Assembly: GCA_002841865.1 (NCBI GenBank)
Contig: PHBD01000010.1
Coordinates: 1 to 64,000, forward strand
Reading direction: 5' to 3'
Source: Deltaproteobacteria bacterium HGW-Deltaproteobacteria-19
GTDB lineage: Bacteria; Desulfobacterota; Syntrophia; Syntrophales; PHBD01
Length of the DNA: 64,000 nucleotides
Shown piece by piece: positions 8,649 through 17,205 of this stretch. Position numbers and translations under genes: made by a program. Positions within the stretch are counted from its first letter, which is position 1. The number at the start of each line of letters is the position of its first letter. A model generated the notes under the pieces. The model saw only the letters and a program-made list of their open reading frames with translations. It ran no database searches and was not told where the DNA came from.

Positions 8649-9416
8649 TCAGCGGCCGGCCGGGCAGACGGCCAGGCAGCGGAAGCACTCGTACTGGAAC
8701 CCGATGAAGGACGCCTGGTAGAGGCTGAGGAACCTGGGGTCCATGAACATGGCCTTCTGCTCCTCCGGCGCTGCCCCTGCCAGTTTCCGCAGGAAGCCGA
8801 TGGCGGAGCCGATGCCATAGGGCTGGGACACCCGCAGGCACTTCATGTTCTCCGTCCTTCCCTCCGTCTCGAGGGCCTTGGCCGGGCAGATGTCGACGCA
8901 GAGGCCGCAGTCGTTGCAGAGCTCCTCCGTCACGGGCGGATCGGAGGACAGGGGCAGGTCCGTCAGGATCGCCGTGAAGATGAGCCGGGTGCCGAATTTC
9001 GGGTGGATCACCAGGTTGTGGCGGCCGAAGACACCCAGTCCCGCGGCCACGGCGGCATGGCGGAGCGACACATCGGCCACGAGGCCGAAGTACGGCGCCC
9101 CCATGTTCAGGGGATAGGACAGGGCCACCGCCGCCGCCTTCGCCCGGAAGCGGTTCTCCAGCCATCGGGCCATCAGGTAGTTGTTCTTCTGGGCCACATC
9201 CATGATACCGAAGCGCTCCGTCATGCTGGTCCTGGGGTTCGGGCTGTCCAGGGATCCGTCCACTTCCCGGTAGCCCAGAACAACCACGGACTTCACCGAG
9301 GGTAAGACGGCGGTTAATTCCGGCGTCCGGGGCGACTTGTAATCCCCGGCGGCGGCGAAGCCGACCACATCCGCACCCAGTTCCAGACCGTACTTTCTGA
9401 TCTCTTCCTTGCTCAT
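8649..9416 (-). CDS. QueG-like [4Fe-4S] ferredoxin-domain protein
   Basis: A 255-residue iron-sulfur protein. SLRHAAVAAGLGVFGRHNL is the cobalamin/substrate-side segment shared with epoxyqueuosine reductase-like proteins. CNDCGLCVDICPAKAL is a complete ferredoxin motif and CFRCLAVCP lies at the extreme C-terminus. The start is set at 9416 because AAAGGAG precedes it; a 47-residue upstream extension is Arg/Lys-rich and not protein-like. Real QueG is longer and has two adjacent clusters, so this is a paralogue of unknown reaction. Confidence 0.7.
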   Translation of the reverse strand: MSKEEIRKYGLELGADVVGFAAAGDYKSPRTPELTAVLPSVKSVVVLGYREVDGSLDSPNPRTSMTERFGIMDVAQKNNYLMARWLENRFRAKAAAVALSYPLNMGAPYFGLVADVSLRHAAVAAGLGVFGRHNLVIHPKFGTRLIFTAILTDLPLSSDPPVTEELCNDCGLCVDICPAKALETEGRTENMKCLRVSQPYGIGSAIGFLRKLAGAAPEEQKAMFMDPRFLSLYQASFIGFQYECFRCLAVCPAGR

Positions 9417-9563
9417 CGCGTCTCCTTTCCCGGGACTGCCTGCCGGAAGTCCATCTCCCGTTTCCGTGAGGCGCCCTTTACGGTTTTTCTGCTGTCTGGC
9501 GGTCGTTCGCTTTCGGTACCGCCGGTCACGAATTTCGCGTACGAAATAAAAGGACAAAAATTT

Positions 9564-9980
9564 TTACGCCTGGAGATCCCGGAGCATCCGCTTCAGGAGC
9601 AGGCGCTCTTCCGGCCGCAGGCATTCCATGATCTCTTCGTTGGCGCCGTCCCTGGCCCGGATGAGATCCCCGGCGGCTTCCCTCGCCTTGTCCGTGAGGG
9701 AGATCCGGAGGGTCCGCCGGTCGTCGTCGGCGATCTCCTTCACGATCCAGCCTGCCTCCGCCAGGCGGTCCAGGAGCCCCGACAGCGTCGCGTAATCGAG
9801 AGTCAGGCGCCGGGCCAGCTCCCCCGCGGACACCCCCTCGCCCTCGTGCAGGGCCAGGATGACCAGGCTCTGCGGCGGTGTCAGGCCGTACGGCTGCAGC
9901 CTCTTTTTCAGCTTCCCATGGGCGCGCTGGTAGGCCTTGGACAGGAGGAATACGATGCAGTCTTCGTAAGGGGATGCCAT
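9564..9980 (-). CDS. MarR-family transcriptional regulator
   Basis: A 138-residue winged-helix repressor-type protein. The recognition helix region reads SAGELARRLTLDYATLSGLLDRLAEAGWI, followed by the wing DDDRRTLRISLTDKARE, the standard MarR pattern. The ATG at 9980 is preferred over one 12 codons upstream because of AAGAGGC before it. It is divergent from the fatty-acid oxidation gene at 10270 across 289 bases, so it may control that gene. The ligand is unknown. Confidence 0.85.
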   Translation of the reverse strand: MASPYEDCIVFLLSKAYQRAHGKLKKRLQPYGLTPPQSLVILALHEGEGVSAGELARRLTLDYATLSGLLDRLAEAGWIVKEIADDDRRTLRISLTDKAREAAGDLIRARDGANEEIMECLRPEERLLLKRMLRDLQA

Positions 9981-10269
9981 GGATTTGCCTCTTATGTTTC
10001 GTGTGCTAAATATCAAGCCGACAAGGTCGTGTCAACGGGATTTTCATTCCGTTCGCCGCCATCTCTCGCAAAGGCTGGCATCCGGCGCTTCGGACGGGGC
10101 GCTTTCTCAAGAGCGTCGCAGCGGCCCGAGCCCCGGGACGGTTTTTCATGGTCCCCCACGGGGATCTATGCTACACAAACACGTCTGCTCTCCCTCCGGG
10201 AGACGCAGGCTGGGAAAAGCGTCGCAGGGATCAGCCGGGTTGTTCCATTCATCTCAAAGGAGGTAGCGT

Positions 10270-12267
10270 ATGGGAAGCATTTTTCAACTGAAGGTGGAGG
10301 ACGGCATCGGAGTGGTCACTTTCGACGTGGCGGGCGATGCCATGAACACGTGGACGGAGCAGGCATTCAAGGACTATTTCGCCCTCATGGACGATCTGGC
10401 GAAGGAGAAGGGTCTCAAGGGGATCCTCTTTATCTCCGGAAAGCCCGAAAACTTTCTCGCCGGGGCCAATCTCAAGATGATCTCGGAACTGGAGAAACCG
10501 GAAGAGGTCCGGGAGGTGCTCGACACGTTCCACGGGGCTTTCGGGAAGATGAACGCCCTGGGAATCCCCATCGTGGCGGCCATTCACGGCCACTGCCTGG
10601 GAGGCGGTCTCGAGTTCGCCCTGGCCTGCACGGCCCGGATCGCCAAGGAAGGAAAGAATACCGTCATCGGCCTGCCCGAGTGCAACGTCGGCCTCTTCCC
10701 GGGAGGCGGCGGGACCCAGCGCCTGCCGAGGCTCATTGGCTACGGCGCCTTTGAGCTGATCCTGAAGGGGACCATGCTGCCGGCGGCCAAGGCCCTGGAG
10801 ATGGGCATCATCGACCGCCTGCTCCCGGCCACGGGTGACCTCCTGGCGGAGGCGAAGAAATTCCTGGCGGAGATCGTCGCAGGCAAGGCCGACCTCAAGC
10901 GGCCGACCCAGGACTTCTCCCAGGTCGACGCCGTGGCGGACATGGCGAAGCAGGGGGTTCTCAAGGCCACCAAGGGCCGCGAGATCCCGGGTCCCATGCT
11001 GGCCCTGGATTCCATGCACCGGGGACTCAAAGTCTCCCTCGACGAGGGTCTGAAAATTGAAAAAGACAACTTCGTCAAGGTGGTCATGGCTCCCCAGTCG
11101 AAGGGCAGCATCAACACCTTCTTCATCAAGGGCCTGACGGACAAGCCGAAGAACATGATGTCGAAGGGATTCCAGCCCAAGGCCCTCAAGAAGGCGGCCG
11201 TCCTGGGCTTCGGCACCATGGGCCGGGGAATCGTCATCGAGATCCTCCGGAACACCCAGATGCCCGTGGTCGTGAAGGACGTGGAAGCGGCCCTTCAGCC
11301 GGGGAAGGATTTCGTGCAGAAGATCCTCACCGGCATGGCGGAAAAGAAGCGCCTCAAGGAACCCGTGGACTCCATCATGAGCCGGATCATCGCGGTTTCC
11401 GACTACACGGCGGATTTCAAGGACGTAGACATCGTCGTCGAAGCGGTTTTCGAAGAAATCGGGGTCAAGGAGCAGGTCTACAAGGAGCTCTGTCCCGTCG
11501 TCCCGGCGGACTGCGTCATCGCGAGCAACACCTCCTCGCTGGCCCTCGACAAGATGGCCCCCTACGTGACCAACCCGGAGCGCTTCGGCGGCCTCCACTT
11601 CTTCTCCCCCGTCTGGATGATGCAGCTCGTCGAGGTCATCCAGGGCGCGAAGACAACCCGGGAGACCGTGGACAACCTGCTGAACTTCGTGGCCCTCATC
11701 CGCAAGCGCCCCATCACCTGCAAGGACAACCCCGGCTTCGTCGTGAACGCCCTGATCTTCCCGTACATCATCAATGCGTTCCAGTACGTGGAGGAAGGGA
11801 ACTCCATCGAGAAGGTGGACAAGGCCATGGTGAAGTTCGGCATGCCCGTGGGGCCCGTCCGGCTGACCGACGAGGTGGGGATCGACGTCCCCGCGAAGGT
11901 CCTCAAGGGCATGGGCATCAACCAGAAGACCCTGGAGGCTGTGGTGGCCGACGGCCGCTGGGGCCTGAAGAAAAACGGGAAGGGCTTCTTCGTGAAGGAC
12001 GGCTCCGTGGACCCGACGGTCCTGCCCCTCATCGCAAAGGCGGCCACTACGCGCGAGCGCAACGATGAGCAGATTCAGGAAGGCATCATGGAGGCCATGT
12101 TGAAGGTCGGCAAGGACCTCCTGGACCGCAAGATCGTCGACGACGTCCGGATGATCGACGTCGGCATGATCTGGGGCGTGGGATTCCCGCCGGACAAAGG
12201 CGGACCCATGAAGTGGGGTGACCTGACGGGCCTCAGCAAAAAGCTCTTCGGGAAGAACTTCTACTGA
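10270..12267 (+). CDS. Fused enoyl-CoA hydratase / 3-hydroxyacyl-CoA dehydrogenase (FadB-like)
   Basis: A 665-residue two-domain beta-oxidation enzyme, cytosolic. The N-terminal crotonase domain (about 1-190) has the oxyanion-hole segment GHCLGGGLEFALA and the acidic pair region LPECNVGLFPGGGGTQRLPRL. The NAD-binding domain begins near residue 305 with VLGFGTMGRGI, and HFFSPVWMMQLVEVI and CKDNPGFVVNAL hold the dehydrogenase catalytic residues. RBS AAAGGAGG precedes the ATG. It is somewhat shorter than E. coli FadB (729). No thiolase neighbours it, so it stands alone next to the MarR gene. Confidence 0.92.
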   Translation: MGSIFQLKVEDGIGVVTFDVAGDAMNTWTEQAFKDYFALMDDLAKEKGLKGILFISGKPENFLAGANLKMISELEKPEEVREVLDTFHGAFGKMNALGIPIVAAIHGHCLGGGLEFALACTARIAKEGKNTVIGLPECNVGLFPGGGGTQRLPRLIGYGAFELILKGTMLPAAKALEMGIIDRLLPATGDLLAEAKKFLAEIVAGKADLKRPTQDFSQVDAVADMAKQGVLKATKGREIPGPMLALDSMHRGLKVSLDEGLKIEKDNFVKVVMAPQSKGSINTFFIKGLTDKPKNMMSKGFQPKALKKAAVLGFGTMGRGIVIEILRNTQMPVVVKDVEAALQPGKDFVQKILTGMAEKKRLKEPVDSIMSRIIAVSDYTADFKDVDIVVEAVFEEIGVKEQVYKELCPVVPADCVIASNTSSLALDKMAPYVTNPERFGGLHFFSPVWMMQLVEVIQGAKTTRETVDNLLNFVALIRKRPITCKDNPGFVVNALIFPYIINAFQYVEEGNSIEKVDKAMVKFGMPVGPVRLTDEVGIDVPAKVLKGMGINQKTLEAVVADGRWGLKKNGKGFFVKDGSVDPTVLPLIAKAATTRERNDEQIQEGIMEAMLKVGKDLLDRKIVDDVRMIDVGMIWGVGFPPDKGGPMKWGDLTGLSKKLFGKNFY

Positions 12268-12300
12268 GATCGGGCATCATGATCCGCCCGTAACGAACGG

Positions 12301-12328
12301 GGCCGGCGGGAAACCGCCGGCCCTTTTT
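12301..12328 (+). terminator. Intrinsic terminator after the fadB-like gene
   Basis: A perfect 9-bp stem GGCCGGCGG / CCGCCGGCC closes a GAAA tetraloop and is followed by C and five T residues (12324-12328), 34 bases after the stop codon. This is a textbook rho-independent terminator for the plus-strand gene. Confidence 0.92.
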
Positions 12329-12418
12329 CGTTCCTGACCCGGACCTGGAAGGCGCCGGGCGGGGTCGGAGGGGACTCCCCTTCCCCTCCTCTTCAGGGAA
12401 GCGGCCGGGAAGAAAAGA

Positions 12419-12460
12419 GGCCGGATCGTTGGTGGCAACGCAAAACCATCCGACCTTTTT
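12419..12460 (-). terminator. Likely terminator after the cupin gene
   Basis: On the minus strand GGTCGGAT pairs with ATCCGGCC (one G-U pair), with an inner hairpin CGTTG-N4-CAACG. A pyrimidine stretch TCTTTTCTT follows. The plus strand has five T residues on the other side (12456-12460) but a C-A mismatch in the stem, so it may work weakly in both directions. Confidence 0.55.
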
Positions 12461-12469
12461 CTGTTTGTT

Positions 12470-12811
12470 TCACGACCGGATCATGACGAGCATCATCTTG
12501 AAGGCCTTGACGGCCTGGAGCGCATGGGGCTCGCCGGCCGGCATGATGATCATCTCCCCGGCCTTCAGCCGATGCGGTTTCCCCGATATGGAGACCTCCG
12601 ACTCCCCGTCCAGGATCAGGACCAGTGCGTCGAAGGGCGCCGTGTGCTCGCTGAGCCCCTGCCCCTCGTCGAAAGCGAACAGCGTGACCGTCCCTGTCTT
12701 ACGGCCCAGGATCTGCCGGCTCACCACGGAGCCCTCCTGGTAGGCCGCCAGGGCCGCTGTCTCGAGCACCCTGCCCCGGAGATCCGCCTCTTTTGCATCG
12801 ATTCGTTCCAT
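12470..12811 (-). CDS. Small cupin-domain protein
   Basis: A 113-residue single-domain cupin. The metal-type motif is visible as SEHTAPFDALVLILDGE and, 25 residues on, GEMIIMPAGEPHAL, giving the usual His..Glu and His ligands. RBS GGAGG precedes ATG 12811. It lies 50 bases downstream of hcp on the same strand, so it probably shares the hcp promoter and its FNR-like site. Such small cupins often bind metal or sense small molecules; no reaction can be assigned. Confidence 0.82.
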   Translation of the reverse strand: MERIDAKEADLRGRVLETAALAAYQEGSVVSRQILGRKTGTVTLFAFDEGQGLSEHTAPFDALVLILDGESEVSISGKPHRLKAGEMIIMPAGEPHALQAVKAFKMMLVMIRS

Positions 12812-12861
12812 GGTTCCACCTCCATCGGGAAACGGGATTGGATGTAATATCCGCCCCCTGT

Positions 12862-14487
12862 CTAATTGAGGATCGCCGCCAGATCCGCCTCCGCCGTTGT
12901 GATGGGCATGAGGCCGAAGTCCTTCACCAGGACGTCCAGGACGCCCGGCGACACGAAGGCCGGCAGGGACGGCCCCAGGCGGATGTTCCGGATCCCCAGG
13001 TGGAGCAGCGTCAGCAGGATCGCCACGGCCTTCTGCTCGTACCACGACAGGACCAGGGACAGGGGCAGTTCGTTCACCCCCACGCCGAAGGCCTCCGCCA
13101 GGGCCTGGGCGATCTTCACGGCCGAGTAGGCGTCGTTGCACTGGCCGACGTCGAGGAGCCGCGGGATCCCGCCGATGTCCCCCAGTTCGCGGTCGAAAAA
13201 CCGGAACTTCCCGCAGGCCAGGGTGAGAATGACCGTGTCGGCCGGCGCCTTCTCGACGAACTCGGTGTAGTAGCTCCGCCCGGGCCGGGCACCGTCGCAG
13301 CCTCCCACGAGGAAGAAGTGCCGGATCTTCCCGGCCTTCACCGCTTCCAACACCGCGCCCGCCACGGAGAGGACCGCGTTCCTCCCGAACCCGACGGTGA
13401 CGGACTTCTCCCCCGTCTCCTCCGTGAATCCCGGCAGGGACAGGGCCTTGTCGATCACCGCGGAAAAGGACTCCCGATCGAGATGCGGGATGCCGGGCCA
13501 ACCGACGGCGCCGGTGGTGAAGATCCGGTCCGCGTATTCCTCCCGGGGCTTCTGGATGCAGTTGGTCGTCATCAGGATCGCCCCGGGGAAGGCGGCGAAT
13601 TCCCGGTGCTGGTTCTGCCAGGCCGTCCCGTAGTGGCCGTACAGGTGCGGATATTTTTTCAGGCCCGGATAGCCGTGGGCCGGCAGCATCTCGCCGTGGG
13701 TGTACACGTCGATCCCCTTCCCCGCACTCAGGCGAAGGATCTCCTCGATGTCTTTCAGATCGTGGCCGGAGACAAGAATGGCCTTCCCCGGCCTCGTTCC
13801 CAGGGGCACCCTCGTCGGCACCGGATGGCCGTAAGTCTCCGTGTGGGCCGCATCCAGGATCTCCATGGCCCGGAGGTTGATTTCGCCGCACTTCAGGACA
13901 AGCCCCAGGAGGTCCGGCACGCCGAGGCTTTCGTCGAGCGTCGCCGCCAGCCCATCGTGGCAGAAGCCGTAGACGGCATCGTCCTCCCGGCCTAGGATCC
14001 GGGCGTTGTCCGCATAGGCGGCAACGCCCTTGAGCCCGTACGTCAGGAGTTCCCGAAGAGATCGGATGTTCAGATCGAGGCTCGCCGCCGTCGGGATGCC
14101 GACCTCCTCCCCCTGGCGGACGAGACCTTCCATGGTATCCGCCGGGGCGAACGAGAAGGCCTTTCCTTCCGGCGGCGTGCCGCCCGCTCCAAGAATCTTC
14201 TCCCGGAGCGCGTCCCGGCGGGCCGCGCATTCGCGAACCAGCGCGGCGATTCTTGCGGGATCGAAGTTGACGTTGGTCAGGGTCGCAAAGAGGGCCCGGA
14301 CGGTAAACGGGCCGGCCCCGGAATCGTCAAGGCCCATCCGGCGGGCCGCCAGTACGGTCCCGGAATATCCCTTCAGGGCATGAACCAGCAGGTCCTGCAG
14401 GACCGCCACCTCGGGAGGCTTTCCGCATACACCGCCCTTTTCACATCCCGTCCCCTTCGCCGTCTGCTCGCACTGAAAACAAAACAT
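12862..14487 (-). CDS. hcp: Hydroxylamine reductase (hybrid-cluster protein)
   Basis: The hybrid-cluster protein acts in nitrosative stress defence (hydroxylamine or NO reduction); cytosolic, 541 residues. The N-terminal cluster motif is CFQCEQT..GCEKGGVCG (C-x2-C-x8-C-x5-C), the pattern of the strict-anaerobe class. Downstream GHDLKDIEE, CNDAYSA and LACGKF supply hybrid-cluster ligands. ATG 14487 follows a near-perfect AGGAGGAA; an upstream extension of 16 residues is less likely. Divergent from the Fe-S gene at 14622, with an FNR/HcpR-like palindrome in between. Confidence 0.95.
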   Translation of the reverse strand: MFCFQCEQTAKGTGCEKGGVCGKPPEVAVLQDLLVHALKGYSGTVLAARRMGLDDSGAGPFTVRALFATLTNVNFDPARIAALVRECAARRDALREKILGAGGTPPEGKAFSFAPADTMEGLVRQGEEVGIPTAASLDLNIRSLRELLTYGLKGVAAYADNARILGREDDAVYGFCHDGLAATLDESLGVPDLLGLVLKCGEINLRAMEILDAAHTETYGHPVPTRVPLGTRPGKAILVSGHDLKDIEEILRLSAGKGIDVYTHGEMLPAHGYPGLKKYPHLYGHYGTAWQNQHREFAAFPGAILMTTNCIQKPREEYADRIFTTGAVGWPGIPHLDRESFSAVIDKALSLPGFTEETGEKSVTVGFGRNAVLSVAGAVLEAVKAGKIRHFFLVGGCDGARPGRSYYTEFVEKAPADTVILTLACGKFRFFDRELGDIGGIPRLLDVGQCNDAYSAVKIAQALAEAFGVGVNELPLSLVLSWYEQKAVAILLTLLHLGIRNIRLGPSLPAFVSPGVLDVLVKDFGLMPITTAEADLAAILN

Positions 14488-14562
14488 GGCTTCCTCCTGT
14501 CCCGGCGCATCGGGGGCGCCGTCCGTTTTGCTCATGCATAACCTGTCCCGCCGCGGCTGTCC

Positions 14563-14576
14563 TTGACTTAAATCAA
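14563..14576. promoter_or_regulatory. FNR/CRP-family palindrome (HcpR/FNR-like box)
   Basis: The sequence TTGACTTAAATCAA fits the FNR-type consensus TTGAT-N4-ATCAA with one mismatch. It lies 76 bases upstream of hcp on one side and 46 bases upstream of the Fe-S gene at 14622 on the other. HcpR, a CRP/FNR-family regulator of hcp in Desulfobacterota, and FNR itself both bind half-sites of the TTGA type. Control of both divergent transcripts is inferred. Confidence 0.65.
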
Positions 14577-14621
14577 GAGTTCTGCTCTTTTCCTCCCACG
14601 ATCCCCATGAAAGGAGGCTCC

Positions 14622-15473
14622 ATGGAAACCGCCCGCTGGCTGGCAGGGCAGATCCGCGAATTCGTCCGTACGAGCCCGGACAACTCCCTCCGGAAAGGGA
14701 CCGGCGAGAAGGCCTGGCAGGAGCCGCTGGTGGGCTTCGCCGGCGGGGCGGATCCCCTCTTTGCCCGGCTGAAGGAGGACATCGGTGATTTTTACTGGAC
14801 GCCCGGGGACATCTTCGCCCTGACCTTCCCGGACCGCCCCGCCCTGCCGGAGGACCTGACCGTCGTCAGCTGGGTCCTCCCCCAGACAAAGGCGACAAAG
14901 AAGGACAACCGGCACCTCAAGGAACGTCCTTCGGAGCGCTGGGCCCGGTCCCGCAAGTTCGGCGAGGAGTTCAACGTGCTGCTCGCCCGCCACGTCGTGG
15001 ACCGGCTCCGGGAGAAGGGGATCGCCGCCGTGGCCCCGTCTCTCGGCTCCCCCCTCTGGGGATGGCGGGAGTCGCCCCGGTACGGATTCGCCTCCACCTG
15101 GTCGGAACGGCACACCGCCCACGCTGCGGGCCTGGGCACCTTCGGCCTCTGCGACGGTCTCATCACGCCGGCGGGAAAGGCCATACGCTGCGGCTCCGTC
15201 GTTGCGGCATTTCCGTCTTCGCCTCCAGCGCGGCCCTACAGCGATCATCACGCCTGGTGCCTCTTTTTCACGGACGGGACCTGCGGCAAATGCATTCCCC
15301 GCTGCCCCGCCGGGGCCATCTCGGAGCAGGGGCACGACAAGGCGCGATGCCGGGCCTTCCTGTTCGAAACCGTGGCGCCCTTCACGAAGGAGCGTTTCGG
15401 TTTCGAGAGCCACGGCTGCGGCCTCTGCCAGACGGGCGTTCCGTGCGAGTCGCGCATCCCCCTGAAGGCATGA
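14622..15473 (+). CDS. QueG-like [4Fe-4S] protein, divergent from hcp
   Basis: A 283-residue iron-sulfur protein. CGKCIPRCPAGAI forms most of one cluster site and CGLCQTGVPCESR part of a second at the C-terminus. TAHAAGLGTFGLCDGLITP is the segment shared with epoxyqueuosine-reductase-like proteins. The ATG at 14622 follows AAAGGAGG; an ATG 15 bases upstream lies on the wrong side of that site. The stop overlaps the next gene (ATGA). Sharing a promoter with hcp suggests a redox or nitrosative-stress role. Confidence 0.7.
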   Translation: METARWLAGQIREFVRTSPDNSLRKGTGEKAWQEPLVGFAGGADPLFARLKEDIGDFYWTPGDIFALTFPDRPALPEDLTVVSWVLPQTKATKKDNRHLKERPSERWARSRKFGEEFNVLLARHVVDRLREKGIAAVAPSLGSPLWGWRESPRYGFASTWSERHTAHAAGLGTFGLCDGLITPAGKAIRCGSVVAAFPSSPPARPYSDHHAWCLFFTDGTCGKCIPRCPAGAISEQGHDKARCRAFLFETVAPFTKERFGFESHGCGLCQTGVPCESRIPLKA

Positions 15474-16111
15474 AGGCGCATCGAACCATCGGCCTGCTCC
15501 GGAGCGGGCGGCCCGTCACCCTTGCCGCCCTGGGCGATTCCCTGACCCGGGGCTGGATGGTCCGCAAGGGCTACCTCGACTACCTGGCGGAGATGCTCCG
15601 CCGGGATTACCCGGCCTGCGATCTCCGGATCGTCAACGAGGGCCTCCCCGGCGACACGGCGGACTGCGGTCTCTACCGGCTGGAGACGGACATTCTGGAC
15701 GCAAAGCCGGACTGCGTCCTCGTCCAGTATGCCATCAACGACGCCTCCCTGGGTTTCACGACGGGCCGGTTCAAGCGGACCATCCGGGGCATCGTCGAGA
15801 AGATCCGCCGCGCCGGAGAGGCGGAGATCGTTCTCGTCACCTCCAGCTTCATCGGCGACAACCGCGAGAATGCCATCGCCGAGGAGTACTACCAGGTGCT
15901 TGCGGATATCGGGGAGGAGGAGGGACTGCCCGTCGCCCTTGTCCACGAGCACTGGAAGAGGAAGGTTGCGGAGGGAGTGGACTGGCGGTCCCTCGTCCAG
16001 TTCGACTTCGTCCACCCCACCATGGAGGGCTATCGGCACATGGCCGAGGCCGTCATGGAGATGTTCCGGGAAGATCATGCGGAGGAGCTGCAGAAACTCC
16101 CGAAGCGCTGA
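15470..16111 (+). CDS. SGNH/GDSL-family hydrolase
   Basis: A 213-residue hydrolase of the GDSL lipase/esterase fold. Block I is ALGDSLTRGW (catalytic Ser), block II the Gly in GLPGDTADCG, block III AIND in place of the usual GxND, and block V FVHPTMEGY with the Asp/His pair. No signal peptide is visible. Translation is coupled to the preceding Fe-S gene by an ATGA overlap. Substrate unknown; members hydrolyse acyl esters, including acetyl groups on sugars. Confidence 0.85.
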   Translation: MKAHRTIGLLRSGRPVTLAALGDSLTRGWMVRKGYLDYLAEMLRRDYPACDLRIVNEGLPGDTADCGLYRLETDILDAKPDCVLVQYAINDASLGFTTGRFKRTIRGIVEKIRRAGEAEIVLVTSSFIGDNRENAIAEEYYQVLADIGEEEGLPVALVHEHWKRKVAEGVDWRSLVQFDFVHPTMEGYRHMAEAVMEMFREDHAEELQKLPKR

Positions 16112-16178
16112 TGGAATCATGACGGCGGCTCGGGCAGACAACTGTAACACCCGGCCAGTGAATTTAAAGGAGAAGCAG

Positions 16179-17006
16179 ATGCCCGGAACAGACTTGATCT
16201 TCACACCGGAGGACCGGCGGATCCTGCGGCGAATTCTTACGGCCGGCCGGCATGGCGCCGGGAGCGCCGATGGGGGGGAACTGACCGCCCGCCTGGGCCT
16301 CCTGTTCCTGGGCGCACCTTATGAAGCATCCACCCTTGAAGGAAGGAAGGGCTCCCGCGAACCGCTCGTGATCAGCCTGCAGGCCTTTGACTGCTTCACC
16401 TTCGTGGAGTCCGTGACGGCCCTGGCCCTGACAGTCCGGGCCGGGAAAACATCTCCGGAGGCCTTTGCCGGAATCCTGGAACGCCTCCGGTATCGCCGGG
16501 GGATCCGCGGAGACTACGCCTCCCGCCTCCACTACTTCACCGACTGGCTCGGAGACAACAAACGGCTGGGAATCCTCCGCGACGTGACCCGGGAACTGGG
16601 CGGAAGGGCCCTTCCGAAGCCGATCCGCTACATGTCGGACCATCCGGGATCCTATCCACCCCTGGCCGACGGGACCCAACGGGCGGAGGTGCGCCGCGCG
16701 GAGCGCAATCTCACCAGGCGCGTCCGGCATTTTCTTCCGACAGATTCCATCAGGGAAGCGGAGTTGTTGATCCGGGAGGGGGACATGATTGGTGTCACCG
16801 CCGCCGCGGAGGGCCTCGACGTCATCCACGCCGGTCTGGCGGTGCGAAGGGATGGCCGGATCCATCTCCTCCACGCCTCACGGCCGGCAGGCGGCGTTGT
16901 GGTCACGGAGGAACCCCTGCACCGCTATGTTGCCGGACGCAACGACGCCACCGGCATCGTCGCGGGACGGCTGAGATTGCCACAGAAGTCGCTCCCGGCA
17001 TCCTGA
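16179..17006 (+). CDS. DUF1460 (amidase-like) protein
   Basis: A 275-residue protein of the DUF1460 group, related to NlpC/P60 cysteine amidases. The hallmark LQAFDCFTFVES places the likely nucleophile at Cys72, and DVIHAGLAV supplies the His. RBS AAAGGAGAAG precedes ATG 16179. Crystallised family members act as N-acetylmuramoyl-L-alanine amidases, so a wall-fragment substrate is plausible. No signal peptide is evident, which is odd for an enzyme acting on intact wall. It follows the GDSL gene by 67 bases. Confidence 0.8.
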   Translation: MPGTDLIFTPEDRRILRRILTAGRHGAGSADGGELTARLGLLFLGAPYEASTLEGRKGSREPLVISLQAFDCFTFVESVTALALTVRAGKTSPEAFAGILERLRYRRGIRGDYASRLHYFTDWLGDNKRLGILRDVTRELGGRALPKPIRYMSDHPGSYPPLADGTQRAEVRRAERNLTRRVRHFLPTDSIREAELLIREGDMIGVTAAAEGLDVIHAGLAVRRDGRIHLLHASRPAGGVVVTEEPLHRYVAGRNDATGIVAGRLRLPQKSLPAS

Positions 17007-17118
17007 GTCATAACGCGATATACAGACCGTTGCGCCGAGGAGCGAAGGAAAACGGAGGAATCAGAAGCAGAACCCTTTTCAAGGGCTTGTTGACGATGGG
17101 GGATGGATGGAAACCGAA

Positions 17119-17167
17119 CTCCTTCAGACCTGAAACCCTGAGGAAACCGCTTTCGGATCTGAAGGAG
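17119..17167. repeat. 10-bp inverted repeat in convergent intergenic region
   Basis: CTCCTTCAGA at 17119-17128 is repeated in inverted orientation as TCTGAAGGAG at 17158-17167, with a 29-base spacer. It lies in the 199-base gap between the stops of the DUF1460 gene and the H1-like gene. There is no T run, so it is not a classical terminator; it may act as a transcript end structure. Confidence 0.5.
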
Positions 17168-17205
17168 CTGGATTGAATTGCAGGGAACGGACGCTTCCGG
17201 GACGA

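Noticed and set aside
7479-9305. 608-codon open frame on the plus strand
   Set aside because: It runs antisense through two Fe-S genes with good motifs and ribosome-binding sites; its own product has no recognisable domain.
10249-11598. 449-codon minus-strand frame inside the fadB-like gene
   Set aside because: Antisense shadow of a well-conserved two-domain enzyme; composition is Asp/His/Leu-rich without motifs.
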